Of a DNA stretch of 5,826 bases, positions 1-2,881 are shown in pieces. How positions within the stretch are numbered: position 1 is the first letter of the stretch; the number at the start of each line of letters is the position of its first letter. The stretch comes from an uncultured Bacilli bacterium (lineage in GTDB: Bacteria; Bacillota_I; Bacilli_A; RFN20; CAG-631). A program made the position numbers and the translations under genes. The DNA is taken from NCBI GenBank assembly GCA_934215405.1, contig CAKPZU010000122.1, positions 1-5,826 of the forward strand, in the 5' to 3' direction. The notes beneath the pieces were generated by a model. It had not been told where the DNA came from. It worked only from the letters and a program-made list of their open reading frames with translations, and did not search any database.

Positions 1-2
1 GC

Positions 3-113
3 ATGGTATCTAAAATAAACTTTGATAATAAAACTATTACCATTGTGAAGCAAACCATAAATTTTGATGATATTATTGATTTATCATCTACTGAATTTAT
101 TGACAATTTTTAA
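3..113 (+). CDS. C-terminal end of an unidentified protein (partial)
   Basis: An open frame runs from the left edge to a TAA at 111-113 and reads MVSKINFDNKTITIVKQTIN followed by FDDIIDLSSTEFIDNF. An ATG sits at position 3, but no upstream sequence is available to judge a ribosome binding site, so this is probably the last 36 codons of a longer gene. The peptide is acidic, with alternating short hydrophobic stretches, and has no motif I recognise. No convincing terminator follows: only an A/T run at 107-119. An open frame this short can occur by chance in such AT-rich DNA, so confidence is modest. Confidence 0.4.
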   Translation: MVSKINFDNKTITIVKQTINFDDIIDLSSTEFIDNF

Positions 114-120
114 AAAAAAC

Positions 121-148
121 TTGCATTATTTGAATTAAGTGATAGAAT
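121..148 (+). promoter_or_regulatory. Predicted sigma-A-type promoter for the hairpin leader
   Basis: TTGCAT (121-126) and TAGAAT (143-148) are separated by 16 bp, which predicts a transcript starting near 155. That transcript would pass through all four box-plus-hairpin units before reaching the small membrane protein at 428. Both hexamers deviate from consensus, and chance matches are frequent in AT-rich DNA. Confidence 0.35.
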
Positions 149-170
149 AAGCGTATAAATAGAAGTGAAA

Positions 171-215
171 TGGTGGAGTCTGTCAAATATGGGTGGACTT
201 TGTCTACTCATTTTT
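171..215 (+). repeat. Box-plus-hairpin unit, copy 1 of 4
   Basis: The 16-nt box TGGTGGAGTCTGTCAA (171-186) is followed by a hairpin: arm 191-198 (GGGTGGAC), 3-nt loop, arm 202-209 (GTCTACTC). It has eight pairs including two G-U, and T190-A210 can extend it. TTTTT follows at 211-215, so this copy resembles an intrinsic terminator. Confidence 0.75.
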
Positions 216-240
216 ATTTAAATTAAATATAAGTGCTTTA

Positions 241-285
241 TGGTGGAGTCTGTCAAATATGGGTAGACTTCGTCTGCTCATTTTT
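241..285 (+). repeat. Box-plus-hairpin unit, copy 2 of 4
   Basis: This copy has the identical 16-nt box (241-256), then GGGTAGAC (261-268), loop TTC and GTCTGCTC (272-279), followed by TTTTT (281-285). Relative to copy 1, the two stem changes (G195 to A265, A206 to G276) keep pairing: G-U becomes A-U and U-A becomes U-G. The structure, rather than the exact sequence, seems to be what is conserved. It also looks like a terminator. Confidence 0.75.
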
Positions 286-293
286 ATTAATAT

Positions 294-345
294 TGGTGGA
301 GTCTGTCAAATGTAGGGTAATTGAGCTACCCTGCGAATTTCTTTT
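294..345 (+). repeat. Box-plus-hairpin unit, copy 3 of 4
   Basis: The identical 16-nt box lies at 294-309. The hairpin is different in sequence: GTAGGGTA (312-319), 7-nt loop, TACCCTGC (327-334), eight pairs including one G-U, followed by a T-rich stretch (CTTTT at 341-345). The box is invariant while the stem has been replaced by an unrelated one. Confidence 0.7.
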
Positions 346-368
346 CAATATCGTAATAATTATGTTCA

Positions 369-406
369 TGGTGGAGTCTGTCAAGGTGGGTGGACTGCGC
401 CCACTT
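369..406 (+). repeat. Box-plus-hairpin unit, copy 4 of 4
   Basis: The identical 16-nt box (369-384) is followed by a GC-rich stem: GTGGGT (386-391) with GCCCAC (399-404), extendable by G385-U405 and A384-U406. There is no U-run. This copy ends just before the AGGAG at 414-418 of the small membrane protein. TCTGTC of its box (377-382) can pair with GACAGG (411-416), which covers part of that ribosome binding site. Confidence 0.7.
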
Positions 407-413
407 ATTAGAC

Positions 414-418
414 AGGAG
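414..418 (+). promoter_or_regulatory. Ribosome binding site fixing the start at 428
   Basis: AGGAG ends 9 nt before ATG 428. It is the only good Shine-Dalgarno sequence in the long open frame that runs back to 233, so it decides the start. Confidence 0.75.
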
Positions 419-427
419 ATATTGAAT

Positions 428-658
428 ATGCAAGAAAAGTTTTTAAAATTACCTAAAGGATTACGCTTTTTAATTCTTACAATTGTTTGGATTATTACAG
501 TTGGTTGTTTAGCTGGCTGCACACTAATTAAGAGTTATTTTGATATTATATGGCTTGAAATAATTCTTACATGTATTGGCATGTTCGCGGCAGTAGTTGC
601 TATTTGTTTAACTATTTACCAAGTTACAGCAAAAGAAGTTACCATTTCAAATAAATAG
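428..658 (+). CDS. Small two-helix membrane protein of unknown function
   Basis: This encodes a 76-residue protein. A basic start (MQEKFLKLPKGLR) precedes a hydrophobic segment at about residues 13-33 and a second at about 42-63, with a short polar C-terminal tail. Two membrane passes with both ends inside is the simplest topology. The first segment ends in LAGC (residues 28-31), which fits a lipobox, so a lipoprotein anchored at Cys31 is an alternative; the second helix makes that less clear. I do not recognise a family. The frame stays open back to 233, but that extension translates the hairpin repeats and lacks a ribosome binding site, so I chose ATG 428. The gene has its own terminator at 680-712. 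The four-hairpin leader suggests control at the RNA level. Confidence 0.7.
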   Translation: MQEKFLKLPKGLRFLILTIVWIITVGCLAGCTLIKSYFDIIWLEIILTCIGMFAAVVAICLTIYQVTAKEVTISNK

Positions 659-679
659 TTTAGTTTGATTATAACGTTT

Positions 680-712
680 AAAGACACCTTTGTGTCTTTT
701 CTTTTTCTTTTT
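680..712 (+). terminator. Intrinsic terminator of the small membrane protein gene
   Basis: AAAGACAC (680-687), loop CTTT and GTGTCTTT (692-699) form a perfect 8-bp stem that runs into a long T-rich tract ending near 720. It lies 22 nt after the stop codon and separates this gene from the tRNA promoter. Confidence 0.9.
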
Positions 713-725
713 TTCTTTTTGACTA

Positions 726-754
726 TTGTTATATTTTTTTAGTTGTAATATAAT
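726..754 (+). promoter_or_regulatory. Promoter of the tRNA-Gln gene
   Basis: TTGTTA (726-731), a 17-bp spacer and a perfect TATAAT (749-754) place the transcript start near 761, two bases before the mature tRNA 5' end at 763. A second -35-like TTGACT at 719-724 has a 24-bp spacer, which is too long. Confidence 0.75.
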
Positions 755-762
755 TTTTATAT

Positions 763-838
763 AGGGCAATCGCCAAGCGGTAAGGCATCAGATTCTGATT
801 CTGACATTTCGTGGGTTCAAATCCTACTTGCCCTGCCA
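763..838 (+). tRNA. tRNA-Gln (anticodon CUG)
   Basis: The cloverleaf folds fully. The acceptor AGGGCAA (763-769) pairs with TTGCCCT (828-834), followed by discriminator G835 and encoded CCA (836-838). The D arm is GCC/GGC around AAGCGGTAA, matching the usual bacterial tRNA-Gln D arm. The anticodon stem is TCAGA/TCTGA with loop TTCTGAT, giving anticodon CTG. The T arm is GTGGG-TTCAAAT-CCTAC. The anticodon reads CAG codons; a low-GC genome would be expected to rely on a UUG isoacceptor elsewhere, so this is probably a second Gln tRNA. The variable loop appears to be 6 nt rather than the usual 5. It is a single-gene unit with its own promoter. Confidence 0.95.
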
Positions 839-885
839 TTATTGAAGCATTAGTTTGATGCAGTAAAATGTGTCTGACTTTTTTT
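838..885 (+). repeat. Imperfect direct repeat DR-A, directly after the tRNA
   Basis: This starts at the last base of the tRNA CCA and matches 2288-2335 at about 41 of 48 positions. It ends in a run of seven T (879-885), so it may also act as the tRNA terminator. Its stem is poorer than that of the second copy: AGT/ACT pairs closest to the T-run, with mismatches inside. Confidence 0.7.
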
Positions 886-1173
886 AAAGTGCTTAATTGT
901 TATTATTAATTTTACCATAGGAACAATACTACGCTCACTAAATGCGATTTTTATTTTGCCATTTATTTCGCCAATATTTATATAATTAGGTGTGAATTTA
1001 TGATTGAAAACGAAACTAAAAAGTTTAAAAATTACATTAAAATTGTTTTTGCTAAGATAGACATTTTGATAGAATTCTTCAAAATGATGTAGCAACAAAT
1101 GACCATTTTTATAATTTCTACCTGCATTTATAACTAAAATATGATCGTTATTACTAAATTTAAACTTTAAGAA
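886..1173. other. Intergenic stretch between the tRNA and the Fic gene, no supported gene
   Basis: No + strand gene is visible. On the minus strand a frame is open from 1188 to 850 (112 codons from a TTG). It has no ATG start, no ribosome binding site and no recognisable domain, though stretches such as INIGEINGKIKIAF look protein-like. It could be the remnant of a gene; I do not call it. Its stop codon lies within direct repeat DR-A, and the second repeat copy has a similar minus-strand reading (SLPHFTISN-stop against SQTHFTASN-stop). Confidence 0.4.
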
Positions 1174-1192
1174 TTCAGTTGCTTGCAATTTG
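1174..1192 (-). repeat. Left arm of a 19-bp perfect inverted repeat
   Basis: The minus strand reads CAAATTGCAAGCAACTGAA, identical to the + strand at 1414-1432. Similarity continues on the inner side (AGTTAT shared, with a few mismatches next to the arm). The arm lies upstream of the Fic promoter. Confidence 0.9.
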
Positions 1193-1212
1193 TAGATAAC
1201 TGATGTGTTTTA

Positions 1213-1221
1213 TGATATAAT
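1213..1221 (+). promoter_or_regulatory. Extended -10 promoter of the Fic gene
   Basis: TGATATAAT (1213-1221) is a TGN-extended, perfect -10 box. No good -35 lies at 16-18 bp; TTGTAG at 1190-1195 is 20 bp away. The predicted start near 1228 gives a very short leader of about 10 nt, beginning at the ribosome binding site. It lies inside the segment bounded by the inverted repeat. Confidence 0.5.
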
Positions 1222-1238
1222 TATTAGTGGTGATATGT

Positions 1239-2102
1239 ATGTCTGAAAAAACATCAATACTATATTTTAATAAAAAACCTGTAAGGTCAAGATGGGATGA
1301 AGAATCATCATCTTGGCTTGTTTGTGCTATAGATTTAATAGCAGCAGTAGTTGAAACATCAAATCCAAGAATATATTGGTATACAATTAAAACAAGGAAT
1401 AGTGAGTTATTAGCAAATTGCAAGCAACTGAAAATGACTGCTTCAGATGGTAAAGCTTACGATACTGACTGTTTATCAATTAAAGGTTTGGATGTTCTTT
1501 TAGATGTTCTTCCAAGAAAACATAGAAGTATTTTAAAAGAATGGCTAAAAGGAAATAATGATCCACTTGATGAACAAAGTAAAAAGAAAGCTTATGATTT
1601 GATTAATTCTGGAGTAATTCATGATATAGAAGTTGGAACAACAAGAGGACTACAACAAACTCATTCATATCTATTTGATGGGCTTTATGATTTTGCTGGA
1701 AAGATTAGAAATAAAAACATTTCAAAGGGTGGATTTATGTTTGCTAGTGCTTTGTATTTGCCAAGTATATTAAATGATATTGATAAGATGCCAGAAAAAA
1801 CAATAGAACAAATAGTAGATAAATATGTTGAAATGAATATTGCTCATCCATTTATGGAAGGAAATGGCAGGGCAACAAGAATATGGTTAGACCAAATATT
1901 AATTCGTTCTTTAAAGAAATGTGTTGATTGGTCAAAAATAGATAAAAAAGAATACTTAGATGCTATGAGTATTTCTCCATCCTCATCTAAACAAATAATA
2001 ATGCTAATTAAGAATGCTCTAACTAGTGACTTTGAAAATAGAGAATTGATAATAAAAGGTATTGATTATTCTTACTATTATGAAGAAATTGATGATGAAT
2101 AA
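1239..2102 (+). CDS. Fic-family protein with BRO-N-like N-terminal domain, self-inhibiting type
   Basis: Fic enzymes transfer AMP or related groups from nucleotides onto proteins. This 287-residue protein carries the core HPFMEGNGRATR at residues 203-214, matching HxF[DE]GNGRxxR, with catalytic His203. Near the C-terminus SYYYE (278-282) matches the (S/T)xxxE inhibitory helix of class III Fic proteins such as the Neisseria one, although the residue after Glu is Glu rather than Gly/Asn. Residues ~5-105 resemble BRO-N, the phage antirepressor-type domain: NCKQLKM, then ASDGKAYDTD, then a leucine-rich helix ending in LKEWL. ATG 1239 is preceded by GGTGAT (1229-1234), which pairs with the 16S 3' end; a GTG at 1227 overlaps that site and is less likely. 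The gene ends with three in-frame stops (TAA TGA TAA). No separate antitoxin gene is adjacent, in keeping with self-inhibition. Target unknown. Confidence 0.92.
   Translation: MSEKTSILYFNKKPVRSRWDEESSSWLVCAIDLIAAVVETSNPRIYWYTIKTRNSELLANCKQLKMTASDGKAYDTDCLSIKGLDVLLDVLPRKHRSILKEWLKGNNDPLDEQSKKKAYDLINSGVIHDIEVGTTRGLQQTHSYLFDGLYDFAGKIRNKNISKGGFMFASALYLPSILNDIDKMPEKTIEQIVDKYVEMNIAHPFMEGNGRATRIWLDQILIRSLKKCVDWSKIDKKEYLDAMSISPSSSKQIIMLIKNALTSDFENRELIIKGIDYSYYYEEIDDE
1414..1432 (+). repeat. Right arm of the 19-bp inverted repeat, inside the Fic gene
   Basis: CAAATTGCAAGCAACTGAA encodes part of the NCKQLK motif of the BRO-N-like domain. Together with 1174-1192 it encloses 221 bp that hold the promoter, ribosome binding site and first ~58 codons of the Fic gene. 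Confidence 0.9.
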
Positions 2103-2119
2103 TGATAAAGCTATATTTA

Positions 2120-2156
2120 CTAAATAAAGAAAATCTTTAATTTAGAAAATTGTTTT
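2120..2156 (+). terminator. Possible weak terminator of the Fic gene
   Basis: CTAAAT-AAAG (2120-2129), loop AAAAT, CTTT (2135-2138), a bulged A and ATTTAG (2140-2145) form ten pairs, nearly all A-U. The nearest U-rich piece (TTGTTTT, 2150-2156) starts several bases later, so termination would be inefficient. Confidence 0.3.
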
Positions 2157-2261
2157 AAAATGATAAAGGAACTATTCATATAACCATCGTTGGTGTTAAA
2201 CAATAAATTTCACTTAAGAAAAATGATATGAATATTGTGTTAAAAAAAATGAAAGCAAGGT

Positions 2262-2274
2262 TACGATCATCGTA
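2262..2274. promoter_or_regulatory. 13-bp palindrome, possible operator
   Basis: TACGATCATCGTA is a perfect palindrome around a central C. Its left half overlaps the first GGTTACG (2259-2265). It could be a dimeric regulator site, but no target is identified. Confidence 0.3.
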
Positions 2275-2287
2275 GTTAATCATTGCT

Positions 2288-2335
2288 ATTATTGAAGGAT
2301 TAGTTTGATATTGTAAAATGTGGCAAACTTTTTTA
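2288..2335 (+). repeat. Imperfect direct repeat DR-B, with terminator-like hairpin
   Basis: This matches DR-A at 838-885 (about 41/48). AGTTTG (2302-2307) pairs with CAAACT (2324-2329), and inside it ATATT pairs with AATGT around loop GTAA, leaving GG bulged; six T follow (2329-2334). It therefore looks like an intrinsic terminator on the + strand and could terminate transcription from the Fic side. Confidence 0.65.
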
Positions 2336-2341
2336 GTTTTC

Positions 2342-2375
2342 GGTTACGTTTTGGTTACGCTTCATAAAGTAAAAT
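2342..2375 (+). promoter_or_regulatory. Possible regulated promoter of the Nif11-like gene
   Basis: Two GGTTACG copies (2342-2348 and 2353-2359) are 11 bp apart, one helical turn, each preceded by a T-rich trimer or tetramer. TAAAAT at 2370-2375 is a plausible -10, with no consensus -35 at the right distance, and the repeats would cover the -35 region. The arrangement fits a regulator binding on one face of the helix. A third GGTTACG lies at 2259-2265. Confidence 0.35.
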
Positions 2376-2406
2376 AAACGAAAATCTTATATATGGGGGT
2401 TTTGTT

Positions 2407-2808
2407 ATGGCAACGTTGAAGCAATTATATAAAAAAATAATGAAAGATGATAGTTTAAAAGAATCATTTTTCTTAGCATATAAAGAAAATTATTTAAATT
2501 TATTTTTAAAAATACATGATTGTAATGCTAATGAGCAAGAAGCCAAAAAATTTATTGAAGAAATGATTAATAATAAATCAATTGACAAGGATAAGCTTGA
2601 AATTGGACTTGAGCACTGCTATTTTTCATTTCCGAAAAATACTGTTTCATATAAAATTCAAAACCTAGAATATCGTTGTTATTGTAAGAATTGTAAAAAA
2701 AATACCTTCTGGTCAAAATACAATGCCCCATTTGTAGTAATTTGTAAAAGATGTATGATTACGACTATGGATATTGCTGATTATAAAGAAAATTGCATTG
2801 TTGAATGA
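2407..2808 (+). CDS. Small protein with Nif11-like N-terminus and zinc-ribbon-like C-terminus
   Basis: This is a 133-residue soluble protein. Residues 1-52 follow the Nif11 domain pattern (L..L...I..D..L...F..A....L..FL...CNAN.QEA), known from leader peptides of modified peptides and from free-standing small proteins. After a charged linker, Cys pairs C93-x2-C96 and C113-x2-C116, with an extra C91, form a likely zinc ribbon; C71 and C130 are additional. No signal peptide or membrane segment is visible. A leader function is doubtful: I see no Gly-Gly cleavage site and no modifying enzyme or transporter in the window. The start is ATG 2407, with GGGGGT at 2395-2400 as an atypical Shine-Dalgarno sequence. 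The -35 box of the kinase promoter overlaps its stop codon. The gene points toward the kinase genes, so shared function is possible. The domain call is by eye and tentative. Confidence 0.7.
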   Translation: MATLKQLYKKIMKDDSLKESFFLAYKENYLNLFLKIHDCNANEQEAKKFIEEMINNKSIDKDKLEIGLEHCYFSFPKNTVSYKIQNLEYRCYCKNCKKNTFWSKYNAPFVVICKRCMITTMDIADYKENCIVE

Positions 2809-2829
2809 TATATTAAAATATTATATAAT
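2801..2829 (+). promoter_or_regulatory. Predicted promoter of the kinase-regulator operon
   Basis: TTGAAT (2801-2806), exactly 17 bp and TATAAT (2824-2829) form a strong sigma-A-type promoter overlapping the end of the Nif11-like gene. The start would fall near 2836, so the mRNA would begin only about 2 nt before the AGGAG at 2838-2842. Confidence 0.6.
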
Positions 2830-2837
2830 AATTTAAA

Positions 2838-2869
2838 AGGAGATATAGATTCTTTATATCTATTTTTAT
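2838..2869 (+). promoter_or_regulatory. Leader hairpin overlapping a displaced ribosome binding site
   Basis: AGGAG (2838-2842) overlaps the base of a hairpin: AGATATA (2841-2847), 7-nt loop, TATATCT (2855-2861), then ATTTTTATT. The AGGAG is 39 nt from ATG 2882, too far for normal use, but only 6 nt before an in-frame ATT at 2849. The hairpin could hide the site, act as a weak terminator for the upstream gene or protect the mRNA 5' end. Confidence 0.45.
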
Positions 2870-2881
2870 TTGCATTGTAAT

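Larger units (their letters stand above)
2103..2406. other. Intergenic stretch between Fic and the Nif11-like gene
   Basis: No gene is visible in these ~300 bases. They hold an AU-rich hairpin after the Fic stop, a 13-bp palindrome, three GGTTACG copies, the second copy of the direct repeat and a possible promoter, each listed separately. The rest is AT-rich filler without recognisable structure. Confidence 0.6.

Noticed and set aside
171..406. CRISPR array
   Set aside because: Repeat unit of 16 nt, unequal spacing, structured 'spacers' that resemble each other in copies 1 and 2, and no cas genes.
233..427. N-terminal extension of the small membrane protein (141 codons from 233), with VESVK repeated in copies 3 and 4
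   Set aside because: It translates the repeat units. Copy 2 is in a different frame and in its own ATG frame hits a stop, the stems vary in a way that keeps pairing rather than protein sequence, and the only good ribosome binding site is at 414-418 for ATG 428.
763..885. Classical tRNA attachment site for an integrated element
   Set aside because: The tRNA 3' sequence is not duplicated at the second repeat, and no integrase is in the window.
850..1188. Minus-strand 112-codon open frame before the Fic gene
   Set aside because: TTG start only, no ribosome binding site, no recognisable domain, and its end lies in a direct repeat. Open frames of this length are not rare in such AT-rich DNA. It is mentioned as a possible remnant, not called.
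1175..1423. Minus-strand 82-codon open frame opposite the Fic start
   Set aside because: Shadow of the Fic gene, which has clear family motifs on the + strand.
2407..2808. Peptide bacteriocin precursor
   Set aside because: No Gly-Gly site, no short core peptide, and no transporter or modifying enzyme nearby; the Cys pairs fit a zinc ribbon better.
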